The translations under genes were made by a program, and so were the position numbers. A DNA stretch of 64,000 nucleotides, from contig CAJXBA010000001.1 in assembly GCA_913050185.1 (NCBI GenBank), positions 19,311 through 83,310 on the forward strand. The letters are read 5' to 3'. The notes beneath the pieces were generated by a model. It saw only the letters and a list, made by a program, of their open reading frames with translations. It did not search any database and was not told the origin of the DNA. Every line of letters starts with the position of its first letter. The stretch's first letter is position 1. Below, piece after piece: positions 11,222 through 22,315 of the stretch. The stretch comes from an uncultured Pelagibacteraceae bacterium. GTDB taxonomy: Bacteria > Pseudomonadota > Alphaproteobacteria > Pelagibacterales > Pelagibacteraceae.

Positions 11222-11964
11222 ATTGAATTTTCTTCTAATAAATTGTCATTAATTTCTAAATTTGCATATACATTTTGAACATCATCATCATCTTCTAATG
11301 TCTCAAGAAAATTTACCATTGATTTAGTTTTTTCTTTGTTTAATGAAATTTTGTTTACCGGTATCCATTCAATATTTGATGAAATAACCCCTTTGATTTT
11401 TTTTTCTATCGTAGTTTTAGTTTTGTACAGACCATCTTTCTTAGTAATTACTTCATGATACAAGCCGTCTGATAAACAATCTTCCGCTCCTATATTAATT
11501 GCAAACTCCAAAATATCATCGTCTGAAATTTTATCTCTATCAATTCTAATCACACCAACTTGCTTAAATTGATGTGAAGCTACGCCCGACTCTCCAAGAT
11601 TTCCTCCAAACTTTTGAAAAATTGCTCTGATATTTGATGCGGTTCTATTTTTATTATCAGTTAAGGTTTCTACAATAATTGCAACTTTCTCAGGTCCAAA
11701 GCCCTCGTACAATAGATTGTTATAGTTTAAATCTTTGTTTTTTTCAGATCTACTGACTGCTCTTTCAATATTGATTTTTGGCATGTTAGCAACTTTTGCT
11801 GCTTGTATAGCTGATCTTAGTCTTGGATTCATGTCTGGATCTTTTGATCCTGATTTAGCTGCCACAATAATCTCTTTAGAAAGTTTTGAAAAGATTTTAG
11901 AACGTTGTTTATCCACACGACCCTTTTTATGTTTAACGCCAGCCCAATGTGAATGACCTGCCAT
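11218..11964 (-). CDS. yebC: YebC/PmpR family protein
   Basis: MAGHSHWAGVKHKKGRVDKQRSKIFSKL signature. Confidence 0.96.
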   Translation of the reverse strand: MAGHSHWAGVKHKKGRVDKQRSKIFSKLSKEIIVAAKSGSKDPDMNPRLRSAIQAAKVANMPKINIERAVSRSEKNKDLNYNNLLYEGFGPEKVAIIVETLTDNKNRTASNIRAIFQKFGGNLGESGVASHQFKQVGVIRIDRDKISDDDILEFAINIGAEDCLSDGLYHEVITKKDGLYKTKTTIEKKIKGVISSNIEWIPVNKISLNKEKTKSMVNFLETLEDDDDVQNVYANLEINDNLLEENSI

Positions 11965-11967
11965 TAT

Positions 11968-12777
11968 TTATATTGTGCTTTCTAGTTGGCCACCAAAAAC
12001 GATTGGCGTAATTTCACTAGCTAAACCAGTTTTATCGTCAGCAACAACCATCACACCTGAAATTGTAGCTTCACCAAGTGCTGGAAAATGTTTAATTGCT
12101 GAAGGATCTTTAAAAAATTTTTTTAAGGAGTTATCCCTGTTCATTCCAATAACTGAATTATAATCTCCACACATACCTATATCTGTTTGGTAAGCTGTAC
12201 CCTTATCCATTATTCTGTGATCTGACGTAGGAACATGCGTATGGGTTCCAACTACCAACGTAGCTTTACCATCAAATAAATAACCCATGGCCATTTTTTC
12301 ACTTGTTATTTCACCATGAAAATCAACAACTATAAAATCTGCATTTTTTTTTAACTGAACTTTTTGAATAAATTTTTGTGCTGCTTGAAAAACGTCATCA
12401 CTTTTTTTCATATAAATATTTCCCATTAAATTTATCACAGCAACTTTTTTATTATTTTTTGAATTAAAAATTCCAAATCCATTACCTGGAGATCCCTTGA
12501 AAAGATTTTCTGGTCTTAATAATCTTTTTTCTGTAGAGATAAAATCCATTGCTTCCATCTGATCCCAAACATGATTTCCCGTTGTGATTACATCAACTCC
12601 ATCTTCAAAGAATTGTTCAACATTTTTTTTTGTTATACCCACTCCTGAATCAGCAGCATTTTCACCATTTACTACAACAAAGTCTAATTTTTTTTTTTTA
12701 ATTAAATCAGGTAAATTTTCGGTCAAAGCCTTTCTTCCTGAAGGTCCCACGATATCGCCAAGTAACAAAATATTCAT
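11968..12777 (-). CDS. YmdB-family metallophosphoesterase
   Basis: LLLGDIVGPSGRKAL, VVNGENAADSGVGIT, TGNHVWDQ, HGEITSEKMAMGYLFDGKATLVVGTHTHVPTSD. Confidence 0.92.
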   Translation of the reverse strand: MNILLLGDIVGPSGRKALTENLPDLIKKKKLDFVVVNGENAADSGVGITKKNVEQFFEDGVDVITTGNHVWDQMEAMDFISTEKRLLRPENLFKGSPGNGFGIFNSKNNKKVAVINLMGNIYMKKSDDVFQAAQKFIQKVQLKKNADFIVVDFHGEITSEKMAMGYLFDGKATLVVGTHTHVPTSDHRIMDKGTAYQTDIGMCGDYNSVIGMNRDNSLKKFFKDPSAIKHFPALGEATISGVMVVADDKTGLASEITPIVFGGQLESTI

Positions 12778-12783
12778 AAGTCG

Positions 12784-13350
12784 TTATTTTGAGCTTATAA
12801 TACCTTGTTCAGTGAAAATATAGTCTAATTTAAAATCATATTTATTGATCGGTATTTTCCGACATTTTTGAAATGAATAAGCAATTCCCACTGAAATCAT
12901 ATTTTTTTTATGTCTTTTTATTTTTTTCAAACTTCTATCATAATACCCTTTGCCATAACCTATACGATTTAATTTTTCATCAAATGTCACAAGAGGAACT
13001 AAAACAAGATCAGGAATAATTTCAATTCTTGTATTTTTTGGCTCTAGAATTCCAAAATTATTTACATAAAGCGGTTCCCCATAAATCCATAATTTAAATG
13101 ACATGTTGTTTGAAGATTCAATAACAGGCAAAACGATTTTAATTTTTTTCTTTGCCACATTTTCCAAAAAATCTACAATATTGACCTCATAATCTGAAGG
13201 AAAATAACCTCCAATAACCATTTTTTTTTTATTAAAATGTTTCCTGATCAACCCAAAAATTAAATTAAAATTAAATTTTTTTGCAGTTAAATATTTTTTT
13301 CTTCTTTTTGAAAGAAATTTCTTTCTTAAAAGAAATTTATTAAATTTCAT
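12784..13350 (-). CDS. 5-formyltetrahydrofolate cyclo-ligase family protein
   Basis: PDLVLVPLVTFDEKLNRIGYGKGYYDRSL motif. Confidence 0.9.
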   Translation of the reverse strand: MKFNKFLLRKKFLSKRRKKYLTAKKFNFNLIFGLIRKHFNKKKMVIGGYFPSDYEVNIVDFLENVAKKKIKIVLPVIESSNNMSFKLWIYGEPLYVNNFGILEPKNTRIEIIPDLVLVPLVTFDEKLNRIGYGKGYYDRSLKKIKRHKKNMISVGIAYSFQKCRKIPINKYDFKLDYIFTEQGIISSK

Positions 13351-13803
13351 TTATTGTATGTTTTTTTCTAATTCAGGATGGGTGCTTTCAATAAATTTTT
13401 CTATTGATTTTGTTGTTTTTTCTAAAGTCTCCTCATATGAAATCTTGTTCTTTTCTGCCATTGCTTTAAATTCATCAAGTTCATTTTTTAATTTTTCAAT
13501 CTCTAATTCTTTTTCATCTTTGTAGTTAATGGCCAAAGATCTTAGTTCTTTAAATTTATCAGATAATTTTTGAAAATCACTTTTAGTACTTTTTACTTTT
13601 TTTAACAAATCAAAATAATCGTCTATTATTTTGATTGCCGTTATCAATAAAAGTTTATTTTCTCCTATATTACCAAGATTTTTTTTAAGTTCAGCGTACT
13701 TTGTGTCTAAATGGCTTGCTAAATCTTTAAGGTTTTCTTCTTGTCCTTCGTCACAAGAAAGCAAATAATCCTTATTATTAAATTTAATATTTACGTTTGC
13801 CAT
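13351..13803 (-). CDS. zapA: Cell division protein ZapA
   Basis: VNIKFNNKDYLLSCDEGQEENLKDLASHLD...; coiled-coil C-terminus. Confidence 0.85.
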   Translation of the reverse strand: MANVNIKFNNKDYLLSCDEGQEENLKDLASHLDTKYAELKKNLGNIGENKLLLITAIKIIDDYFDLLKKVKSTKSDFQKLSDKFKELRSLAINYKDEKELEIEKLKNELDEFKAMAEKNKISYEETLEKTTKSIEKFIESTHPELEKNIQ

Positions 13804-14114
13804 TTGTCAATCTCATCAATAAGAATTTCTGTTTCTTGATTAAGTTCATCAATTTTTTGATTAAGGTCGTTTTGTTTGTCAAATTTGCAACCAATATCTT
13901 CTTTAATTTTTTCAAGCTCCGACTTTAATTCCGTGTGTTGTTGTGCCAATTGTTCAAAGTTCTTCTGTGATTCTTCTTTTTCCCTTAATAATTGATTCTT
14001 TTCTAAATTCAGAGAACTTATATCTTTGTTCATCTTTAGGACCTTGTTAGTCATCAAATTCAATTCATTTAGAACGTTATCTAACTTTTTTTCTTTTTCT
14101 TCATAATTTATCAT
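13791..14114 (-). CDS. Coiled-coil protein (DUF4164-like)
   Basis: Heptad-rich 107 aa ORF overlapping zapA; position matches DUF4164 proteins upstream of zapA in alphaproteobacteria. Confidence 0.6.
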   Translation of the reverse strand: MINYEEKEKKLDNVLNELNLMTNKVLKMNKDISSLNLEKNQLLREKEESQKNFEQLAQQHTELKSELEKIKEDIGCKFDKQNDLNQKIDELNQETEILIDEIDKWQT

Positions 14115-14174
14115 TTGATTTGTACCAAAATCATATTATTGATTTGAAACGTTCAAGTCTATATAGGTTTTATA

Positions 14175-16157
14175 GTGAATCCAGTCTTCAAAGATTTAAC
14201 AAACGCGGTGAGATTTCTATCTATTGATGCTATCCAAAAAGCTAATTCTGGTCATCCAGGTTTGCCAATGGGAATGGCAGATGTTGCGACGGTTTTGTTT
14301 CAATGCTACCTAAGGTTTAATCCAAAAAACCCTAGTTGGATTAACAGAGATAGATTTATCCTTTCAGCCGGACATGGTTCTATGCTTTTATATTCACTTC
14401 TTTATCTAACTGGTTACAAGAACATCTCAATAGAAGATATAAAAAATTTCAGACAATTGAATTCTATATGTGCCGGTCATCCAGAATATAAAAAAAATTC
14501 AGGAATAGAAACTACCACTGGACCACTGGGCCAAGGTTTGTCAAACGCTGTTGGTATAGCTGTTGCAGAAGAGATAATGAAAAAACGATTTGGTTCCAAT
14601 TTAATTAATCATAAAACATATGTCATTGCTAGCGATGGCGACTTTATGGAAGGCATTAGTCATGAATCAATGAGTTTGGCTGGACATTTAAAACTAAAAA
14701 ATTTAATTGTATTTTTTGATAACAACAAAATATCTATAGACGGCTCAACAAATTTAACAGTATCTGATAATTATAAGAAAAGATTTGAAAGCTATGGATG
14801 GTTTTTCCAAGAAGTAAATGGACACAATGAAAAAGAAATAACGAAAGCCATTAAAAAAACATTAAAATCAAAAAAACCAAACCTGATTTCATGTAAGACC
14901 ATTATTGGATACGGCTCTCCCAATAAATCGGGCAAAGCATCCTCTCATGGTTCTCCCCTTGGAGAAGAAGAAATTATGTTAGTTAGAAAAAAACTGAAAT
15001 GGAAATATGGCCCTTTTGAAATTCCGAAAGAAATACTTAATAAATGGCGAAAAATTGGAGAAAAAGGAATTTTGCAGGAAAAAAAATGGAATGCTATTTA
15101 CAATAAAAAAAATAATAAATTTAAAGAAGAATTTTCTAGAACAATTAATGGAAAATTACCCCAAAATTTTGATGAAATTATTAAAGAAGAAAAAAGAAGA
15201 TTTTTTGATATAAAACAAAATATTGCTTCAAGACAATCTTCTGCTTCAGTTATAGAAACTATTACAAAAAATTTGCCAGAATTAATTGGAGGTTCAGCAG
15301 ATTTAAGTGGTTCGAACAATACAAAAACTATATATTCTAATATTATCAAACCTACAAATTTTAAAGGAAATTACATCCATTATGGTGTCCGAGAACATGC
15401 CATGGCAGGAATCATGAATGGCATGGCTCTGCACGGAGGTATAATTCCATACGGTGGAACTTTTCTAATTTTTTTAGATTATTGCAAACCAGCGTTAAGG
15501 CTATCAGCGTTTATGGGTTTAAAAGTTATTTATATATTTTCTCATGATTCCATTGGGTTAGGTGAAGATGGTCCAACACATCAGCCAATTGAACATTTGG
15601 CTAATTTAAGAGCAATACCAAATTTAAATGTCTTTAGACCTGCAGACACAATTGAGACACTTGAATGTTGGGAAATTGCCTTAAAAAGTAGTACTAATCC
15701 CAGCGTGATAGCTCTAACAAGACAGAAAATTCCGTTTATTTCAGAAAAATTAACAACAAAAAATATGAGCAGTCTTGGTGCTTATGAAATAAAAAAGACA
15801 AATTCCAATTCTCAAGTAACTTTGATTGCCTCCGGTTCAGAAGTTCAAATTGCTATTGATGCTCAAAAAAAACTTCAAAACGAAAATATCTGTGCAAAAG
15901 TAGTTTCGATGCCATGCCAAGAATTATTTGACAAACAATCGGAAGAGTATAAAGAAAAAATTATTGAAAAAAACTCTATAAAAATTTCAATAGAAGCTGG
16001 CAGTATTTTTGGTTGGGAAAAATATGTTGGATCTGATGGAATATCTTTAGGAATTAGATCTTTTGGAAAAAGCGCTCCATTTAACAAACTATATGAAAAT
16101 TTCAATTTAACTAGCAATACTGTCACTAAAATAGCAAAGAAAATGCTGGAACAATAA
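14175..16157 (+). CDS. tkt: Transketolase
   Basis: [37 protein letters not shown]-like ([12 protein letters not shown]), [12 protein letters not shown]. Confidence 0.97.
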   Translation: MNPVFKDLTNAVRFLSIDAIQKANSGHPGLPMGMADVATVLFQCYLRFNPKNPSWINRDRFILSAGHGSMLLYSLLYLTGYKNISIEDIKNFRQLNSICAGHPEYKKNSGIETTTGPLGQGLSNAVGIAVAEEIMKKRFGSNLINHKTYVIASDGDFMEGISHESMSLAGHLKLKNLIVFFDNNKISIDGSTNLTVSDNYKKRFESYGWFFQEVNGHNEKEITKAIKKTLKSKKPNLISCKTIIGYGSPNKSGKASSHGSPLGEEEIMLVRKKLKWKYGPFEIPKEILNKWRKIGEKGILQEKKWNAIYNKKNNKFKEEFSRTINGKLPQNFDEIIKEEKRRFFDIKQNIASRQSSASVIETITKNLPELIGGSADLSGSNNTKTIYSNIIKPTNFKGNYIHYGVREHAMAGIMNGMALHGGIIPYGGTFLIFLDYCKPALRLSAFMGLKVIYIFSHDSIGLGEDGPTHQPIEHLANLRAIPNLNVFRPADTIETLECWEIALKSSTNPSVIALTRQKIPFISEKLTTKNMSSLGAYEIKKTNSNSQVTLIASGSEVQIAIDAQKKLQNENICAKVVSMPCQELFDKQSEEYKEKIIEKNSIKISIEAGSIFGWEKYVGSDGISLGIRSFGKSAPFNKLYENFNLTSNTVTKIAKKMLEQ

Positions 16158-16159
16158 TT

Positions 16160-17164
16160 ATGATTTTAAAAGTTGGAATCAATGGCTTTGGTAGAATTGG
16201 AAGAATGACATTAAGATCGGTTATTGAAAATAATAGAAAAGATTTAGAAATAGTTGCTATTAATAATAGGAGTAACGCAGAAATTAGTAGCTTTCTCTTA
16301 AAATACGATACTGTACATGGAAAATTAAATAACAAAATAAGTCATTCTGATAAATCAATTATAATTGACGAAAAAAAAATAGACATGACTCATGAAACAG
16401 ATATTTCAAAAATAGATTGGAAAAGAAACAAAGTTGATGTTGTTCTCGAATGTACTGGAAAGTTCAATACAAATGAAAAATCAAGACAACATATTAATTC
16501 TGGCGCAAAAAAAGTTATTGTTTCTGCTCCCTGCAAGGGTGCCATAAATATTGTTTTTGGAGTAAATGAAAAAATTTTGAAATCCAGTGATCAAATAATA
16601 TCGGCAGCATCCTGCACTACAAATTGTTTGGTTCCGATGGTTAAAGTATTAGATGATAATTTTGGAATTGAAAGAGGTTTTATGACAACAATACATTCTT
16701 ATACCAACGATCAAAGATTGCTAGATAATTCACATAAAGACTTAAGAAGAGCCAGAAGCGCTCCCAGTTCTATGATACCTACAACAACAGGAACTACAAA
16801 ATCTCTCGGTAATGTTATACCAAAGCTAAAGGGTAAAGTTGAAGGGATTTCTATTAGAGTGCCAACGCCTAATGTTTCGTTGGTAGAGTTTGTTTTTTCT
16901 TCAAATAATAGTTTGTCTGTTGAAAAAATAAATAATTCATTTTCAAAAGCTTCAAAGTCAGAATTAAAAAATATATTGAGCACAAACAACGATCAACTTG
17001 TTTCTTCAGATTTTAATCACGATCCTCACTCAGCTATAGTTGATCTTTCTTTGACAAAAGTTATTGATAGTAAAATGGCAAAGGTATCTGCTTGGTATGA
17101 CAACGAATGGGGTTTTGCAAATAGAATGTGTGATCTAGCAGTTTACTCCGGAAAACTAAAATAG
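16160..17164 (+). CDS. gap: Glyceraldehyde-3-phosphate dehydrogenase
   Basis: KVGINGFGRIGR, SAASCTTNCL catalytic Cys, WYDNEWGF. Confidence 0.97.
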   Translation: MILKVGINGFGRIGRMTLRSVIENNRKDLEIVAINNRSNAEISSFLLKYDTVHGKLNNKISHSDKSIIIDEKKIDMTHETDISKIDWKRNKVDVVLECTGKFNTNEKSRQHINSGAKKVIVSAPCKGAINIVFGVNEKILKSSDQIISAASCTTNCLVPMVKVLDDNFGIERGFMTTIHSYTNDQRLLDNSHKDLRRARSAPSSMIPTTTGTTKSLGNVIPKLKGKVEGISIRVPTPNVSLVEFVFSSNNSLSVEKINNSFSKASKSELKNILSTNNDQLVSSDFNHDPHSAIVDLSLTKVIDSKMAKVSAWYDNEWGFANRMCDLAVYSGKLK

Positions 17165-17167
17165 AAA

Positions 17168-18364
17168 ATGAGCAAACTAAAGGCTCTTGATGAAAAATTT
17201 AATCTAGCTGACAAACGGGTTCTCTTACGTGTTGATTTAAATGTACCTATAACAAATGGTAAAGTTACTGACAAATCTAAAATAAATAAAATCGTACCAG
17301 TAATAAAAGAACTTATAAGCAGAAAAACTAAAATAATTCTTATTTCACATCTTGGTAGACCAAAAGGAAAAATTGATCAAAAACTATCTTTAAAGGTTAT
17401 AGCTCCTATTTTAGGAACTTTGTTAAATTCTAAAGTTCACTTTTTTAATGAAAACTATGGTTCATCAGCGATAGAAAAAAGTAAGAAAATTAGCTCCGGA
17501 GAAGTATTATTGCTTGAAAACATTAGATTTAATAAAGAAGAAGAACTGAATGGGGTATCTTTAGCAAAGGAGCTTTCTAAAATCGGTGATATTTATATAA
17601 ATGAAGCTTTTTCTTGCTCACATAGAGCCCATGCATCTGTTTGTGAAATAACAAAACATATCGATTCATATGCAGGTAAACTCCTAGCTGAAGAAGTTAA
17701 TGTAATAAAAATGCTAACAAGTAATGCTAAAAAACCTGTTACTTGTATTGTTGGGGGAGCAAAAATTTCTACCAAAATCGGAATTATTAATAATCTTATG
17801 AAAAAAATAACAAATATTATCATTGTGGGGGCAATGGCAAACAACTTCATAAAATATCAAGGATATAATATCGGGAAATCTCTATTTGAAAAAAATCAAG
17901 AAAAACTGCTAAAGGACATATTAAAACAATGTGAAATAAACAACTGCAATCTTATTTTACCCGAGGACGTCATTGTTTCAAAAGATTATAACTCTAAAGG
18001 TCAGTTAAAAAGTCTGAATAAAATTGGTGAAAATGACTTAATTTTGGATATTGGCAAAAAAACCATAGAAAATATTCTTAATAAAATTGATGAATCAAAA
18101 ACAGTTTTGTGGAACGGGCCAGCAGGCTATTTTGAAGTTGAAGAATTTTCATTGGGAAGTAATAAAATTGCTAATAAAATAGTTGAAAATACTAAAAAAG
18201 AAATTCTTACATCAATTGCGGGTGGTGGTGATACTGTTGCAGCTATAAATAAGTTTGGTTGTTCTAATGGATTCTCTTATATATCAACTGCGGGTGGAGC
18301 TTTTTTGGAATTTCTTGAAGGAAAAAAATTACCTGGTATAAAAGCTTTAGAAATAAATGAGTGA
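17168..18364 (+). CDS. pgk: Phosphoglycerate kinase
   Basis: RVDLNVP, SHLGRPKG, LLENIRF, STAGGAFLEFLEGKKLPG. Confidence 0.97.
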   Translation: MSKLKALDEKFNLADKRVLLRVDLNVPITNGKVTDKSKINKIVPVIKELISRKTKIILISHLGRPKGKIDQKLSLKVIAPILGTLLNSKVHFFNENYGSSAIEKSKKISSGEVLLLENIRFNKEEELNGVSLAKELSKIGDIYINEAFSCSHRAHASVCEITKHIDSYAGKLLAEEVNVIKMLTSNAKKPVTCIVGGAKISTKIGIINNLMKKITNIIIVGAMANNFIKYQGYNIGKSLFEKNQEKLLKDILKQCEINNCNLILPEDVIVSKDYNSKGQLKSLNKIGENDLILDIGKKTIENILNKIDESKTVLWNGPAGYFEVEEFSLGSNKIANKIVENTKKEILTSIAGGGDTVAAINKFGCSNGFSYISTAGGAFLEFLEGKKLPGIKALEINE

Positions 18365-19376
18365 AATAGAAAATATTGCAAAACAAATGATAGCAAAGGG
18401 AAGAGGTATATTAGCTGCTGATGAAAGCACTGGAACTATGACAAAAAGATTATCCAGTATAAATATTGAATCAACATCAGAAAATAGACTAAAATTTAGA
18501 GAAGCATTATTTTCCGCAGAAGGCATAAAAAATTACATTGGAGGAGTAATACTTTATGATGAAACCATAAAACAAAAGACGTCTTCTGGAAAAACTATAC
18601 CTGAGCTAATTAGAAGTTTTGGATCAATTCCAGGAATAAAAGTGGATATTGGAACAAAAAAATTAGCTGGATCTCCCGAGGAAAAGATCACCGAAGGATT
18701 AGATGGACTTAGAGAGAGACTAGCTGAATATTATAAATTAGGAGCAAGATTTGCAAAATGGAGAGCGGTATACAATATTTCTGAAGAGTATCCTTCCAAG
18801 TTAGCTATTAAGTCAAACGCACACGCGCTTGCAAGATATGCGGCCCTAGTTCAAGAAGCGAAAATGGTTCCCATAGTTGAACCAGAAGTGTTAATGGATG
18901 GCAAACATGACATAATGAAATGTTATAAAGTAACCGACGGGGTTTTGAAAGAATGTTATAAAGAGTTAAAATTGCACAACGTAAATCTTAAGGGAACAAT
19001 ACTAAAACCCAATATGATTCTGCCTGGAAATAAATCAAAAGATAAAAGCAACACTTTAGAAATTGCCAAAATGACACTCAAATGTATAAAAGAGAATGTG
19101 CCTAATGAAGTTCCTGGAATAGCTTTTTTATCAGGAGGACAAACAGAAATTGAAGCCACGCAAAATTTAAATGAAATAAATAAAATTAATGACACAAATT
19201 TTTTATTGAGTTTTTCTTATGGGAGAGCCCTACAACAAAGTGCTCTTAAGAACTGGGCAAAAAATATTCGTGATATAAATAACACCCAAAAAATCTTTAA
19301 TCATAGATCCAAAATGAACGGACTTTCCACTTCAGCTAAGTGGAGTATGGACTTAGAAAAACAATTAACCGTCTAA
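18357..19376 (+). CDS. fba: Class I fructose-bisphosphate aldolase
   Basis: GRGILAADESTGTMTKRL, VPIVEPEVLMDG, FLSGGQTEIEAT. Confidence 0.96.
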   Translation: MSEIENIAKQMIAKGRGILAADESTGTMTKRLSSINIESTSENRLKFREALFSAEGIKNYIGGVILYDETIKQKTSSGKTIPELIRSFGSIPGIKVDIGTKKLAGSPEEKITEGLDGLRERLAEYYKLGARFAKWRAVYNISEEYPSKLAIKSNAHALARYAALVQEAKMVPIVEPEVLMDGKHDIMKCYKVTDGVLKECYKELKLHNVNLKGTILKPNMILPGNKSKDKSNTLEIAKMTLKCIKENVPNEVPGIAFLSGGQTEIEATQNLNEINKINDTNFLLSFSYGRALQQSALKNWAKNIRDINNTQKIFNHRSKMNGLSTSAKWSMDLEKQLTV

Positions 19377-19382
19377 CAAAAA

Positions 19383-19991
19383 TTGAAAAGATATATTTAT
19401 CTAATATCGCCTCAAAAGATAAAAGGAGTTGAGTTTTATAGAGAGCTTAACAATGTGCTAAAAACTAAAAAAGTAAAATACTTTCAACTAAGGCTAAAAA
19501 AAATATCTAACTCAAATTTATTAATAATATCTAAGAGAATTAAAAAAATAACTAAAAAAAATAATGTAAAGTTTCTTATTAACGATAAACCACTTATAGC
19601 AAAAAAGGCTGGTGCGGATGGCTGTCACATTGGTCAAAAAGATATGGATTTTATTTGGAGTAGAAAAATATTAGGAAAAAATATGATCATTGGAGTAACA
19701 TGTCATAACTCAAAAAAATTGGCTCTGAAAGCAGAAAAGCAAGGTGCAAATTATATCGCTTTTGGATCATTTTTTAAATCTTCAACAAAAAAAACAGTTT
19801 TTAAAGCCAATGTAAAAATATTGCGTTGGGCCAAAAAAAAAATTAATATGCCGACCGTTGCAATAGGTGGAATTAACAGTTCTAATTATAAAAAAATTTT
19901 GTCAAATGGAGCAAATTTTATTGCCTGCTCTAATTACATTTGGAATAACAATAAATTAGATCCTATTTCGGCAATAAGGGAATTTAAGTGA
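19383..19991 (+). CDS. thiE: Thiamine phosphate synthase-like protein (TTG start)
   Basis: FLINDKPLIAKKAGADGCHIGQKDM, ANYIAFGSFFKSSTK, AIGGINSSNYKKILSNGANFIA. Confidence 0.85.
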   Translation: MKRYIYLISPQKIKGVEFYRELNNVLKTKKVKYFQLRLKKISNSNLLIISKRIKKITKKNNVKFLINDKPLIAKKAGADGCHIGQKDMDFIWSRKILGKNMIIGVTCHNSKKLALKAEKQGANYIAFGSFFKSSTKKTVFKANVKILRWAKKKINMPTVAIGGINSSNYKKILSNGANFIACSNYIWNNNKLDPISAIREFK

Positions 19992-19997
19992 AGAAAA

Positions 19998-20561
19998 ATG
20001 AAAATACTAGGAAACGAAATTAAGCCAGGAATGATTATTGAACATAATAATGATCTATGGATGGTGTTGAAAACTCAATATGTCAAGCCAGGAAAGGGTG
20101 GAGCTTTTAATCAAGTTGAACTGAAAAGCGTAAAAAAGGGAACAAAACTAAACGAAAGATTCAGATCTAGTGATTCTATTGAGAAAGCTGTTTTAGATGA
20201 AAAAAAATTTAATTTTTTATATGAAGATCAACAAAAATGTTACTTTATGGATCAAACTAATTTTGAACAAATCGAAGTCGATAAATCCATCTTAGGAGAA
20301 AAAAATAAACTAATGAAAGAAAATATGGAAGTGACCATTCAATTTTATGAAGATCAAGTTTTGTCCGTTGATTTACCATCTCATGTAGAATTAAAAATAG
20401 ACGTCACCGATGCAGCAATAAAAGGGCAAACCGTATCTTCTTCATATAAACCCGCAATCTTAGAAAATGGAATTAAAATTACAGTGCCACCGTTTATTAA
20501 TTCCGGTGATAAAATTATTTTAGATACCAGAACGCTCGAATATATTAAAAAAGTTAAATAA
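19998..20561 (+). CDS. efp: Elongation factor P
   Basis: GNEIKPGMIIEHNNDLWMVLKTQYVKPGKGGAFNQVELKS. Confidence 0.96.
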   Translation: MKILGNEIKPGMIIEHNNDLWMVLKTQYVKPGKGGAFNQVELKSVKKGTKLNERFRSSDSIEKAVLDEKKFNFLYEDQQKCYFMDQTNFEQIEVDKSILGEKNKLMKENMEVTIQFYEDQVLSVDLPSHVELKIDVTDAAIKGQTVSSSYKPAILENGIKITVPPFINSGDKIILDTRTLEYIKKVK

Positions 20562-21353
20562 ATGAGACTTTCTTCAGCTAATATAAATGTTCTTATTAAA
20601 GCGTGCAGAAAAGCAGCCAAACCTCTGATTAGGGATTTCGGTGAAGTAGAAAAACTTCAAGTTTCTCTAAAAGGTCCTGGAGACTTTGTGACGGCTTCGG
20701 ACAAAAAAGTAGAAAAGATTTTAATTGATGAATTGCAAAAAGCTAGACCTAATTATTCAATCTTAAGTGAGGAGATTGGATTAATAAAAAATGACGAAGA
20801 ATTTAAATGGATTATTGACCCCATAGATGGAACAACAAATTTTCTTCACGGAATACCTCATTTTGGAATATCGATAGGATTGGAGCACAATAAACAAATA
20901 ATTTGTGGTATTATTTTCGATCCAATAAAAGATGAAACTTTTATTGCTGAAAAGGGAAATGGTTCTTATTTAAACAATCATCGAATGCGTGTTTCTTCAA
21001 GATCCAAGCTAAAAGATTGTATAATTTTTACAGGCGGACCATCATATAAATCCAATGAGAAAGATAGGGAATTGACATTAAAAAAGTATAATAAATTTTC
21101 ATCAATAGTTGCTACCCCAATTAGAAAAATGGGAAGTGCTTCATTGGACATGGCTTATGTTGCTGCGGGAAGATGCGATGGGTTTTGGCAAAGAAATTTG
21201 AGTTATTGGGATATTGCCGCGGGTATACTTCTTATCAAAGAGGCTGGTGGATTTGTAACTGATTTTAAAGGAAGCGACAAATACCTAGAAAATAAAACTA
21301 TTTTGGCAAGTAATGCAAATATTAATGAGGAAATGATTAAAATCTTGAATTAG
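20562..21353 (+). CDS. suhB: Inositol monophosphatase family protein
   Basis: WIIDPIDGTTNFLHGIPHFGISIGLE, WDIAAGILLIKEAGGFVTDF. Confidence 0.94.
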   Translation: MRLSSANINVLIKACRKAAKPLIRDFGEVEKLQVSLKGPGDFVTASDKKVEKILIDELQKARPNYSILSEEIGLIKNDEEFKWIIDPIDGTTNFLHGIPHFGISIGLEHNKQIICGIIFDPIKDETFIAEKGNGSYLNNHRMRVSSRSKLKDCIIFTGGPSYKSNEKDRELTLKKYNKFSSIVATPIRKMGSASLDMAYVAAGRCDGFWQRNLSYWDIAAGILLIKEAGGFVTDFKGSDKYLENKTILASNANINEEMIKILN

Positions 21354-21404
21354 TTAGTTTTCTATTGTTAATTTTTTTTTTTTGTTATATTAAACTATTC
21401 CCAT

Positions 21405-21635
21405 ATGAAAAAAAAAATACATCCAGATTATCATAAAATAAAAGTTGTCATGACTGATGGAGTTGATTTTGAAACAAGATCAACCTGGGGTAAGGAAGGC
21501 GATATCTTAAAACTTGATATTGATTCAAAGTCTCATTCGGCTTGGACGGGTGGAGATCAAAAAGTATTAGATAAAGGCAGGGTAAGCAAGTTTTACAAAA
21601 AATTCACTAACTTTAGATCAACAAGCAAAAAATAA
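21405..21635 (+). CDS. rpmE: 50S ribosomal protein L31
   Basis: [19 protein letters not shown]...[24 protein letters not shown]; Cys-free type. Confidence 0.95.
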   Translation: MKKKIHPDYHKIKVVMTDGVDFETRSTWGKEGDILKLDIDSKSHSAWTGGDQKVLDKGRVSKFYKKFTNFRSTSKK

Positions 21636-22213
21636 TGGACAATAAACCCTTTATGCCAAAGGCGACCGCTGTATGGTTGGTCGAAAACACCAAGATAAGT
21701 TTTAAGCAAATAGCTGATTTTTGTGATCTTCACGAACTTGAGGTAAAAGGTATAGCTGATGGAGATGTGGCTAAAGGAATAAAAGCTTACAATCCAATTT
21801 TGGCGGGACAATTAACAAGAGAAGAAATTGAAGCTTGTTCTAAAGACAATAATAGATCTCTTGCTTTAAATAAAAAAGACTTAGATATAAAGTTCCAAAA
21901 ACAAAAAAAAGGACAAAAATATATTCCATTATCTAAGAGACAAGATAGACCTAATGCTACACTTTGGTTAATAAAAAACTATCCCGACATGCCTGATGGA
22001 CAAATAGGGAAACTTATTGGCATCACAAAAAACACAGTGCATTTAATAAGAAACAATAAATATTGGAATTTTTCCAATTTGGTACCAAAGGATCCTGTGA
22101 TCTCTAATCTGTGTACTCAAGTTGATATAAAAAAAGCAGCAGACAAAGCTAGTCGAAGGATTAATAGAATTAAAAAAGAAATAAACAACAAAAATATAAT
22201 AATCAAAGATTGA
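21635..22213 (+). CDS. trcR: Cell cycle transcriptional regulator TrcR-like (DUF1013)
   Basis: PFMPKATAVWLVENTKISFKQIADFCDLHELEVKGIADGDVAKGIKAYNPI; characteristic DUF1013 sequence. Confidence 0.88.
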   Translation: MDNKPFMPKATAVWLVENTKISFKQIADFCDLHELEVKGIADGDVAKGIKAYNPILAGQLTREEIEACSKDNNRSLALNKKDLDIKFQKQKKGQKYIPLSKRQDRPNATLWLIKNYPDMPDGQIGKLIGITKNTVHLIRNNKYWNFSNLVPKDPVISNLCTQVDIKKAADKASRRINRIKKEINNKNIIIKD

Positions 22214-22315
22214 CTGTAAAAAACCATGAAAACATGTATACAATATTATTCTAATTCCATCTGGACAATCTTTTTTATTAATGTTAGTTAGTGCATCTTC
22301 AATTAGGAGGTAGTT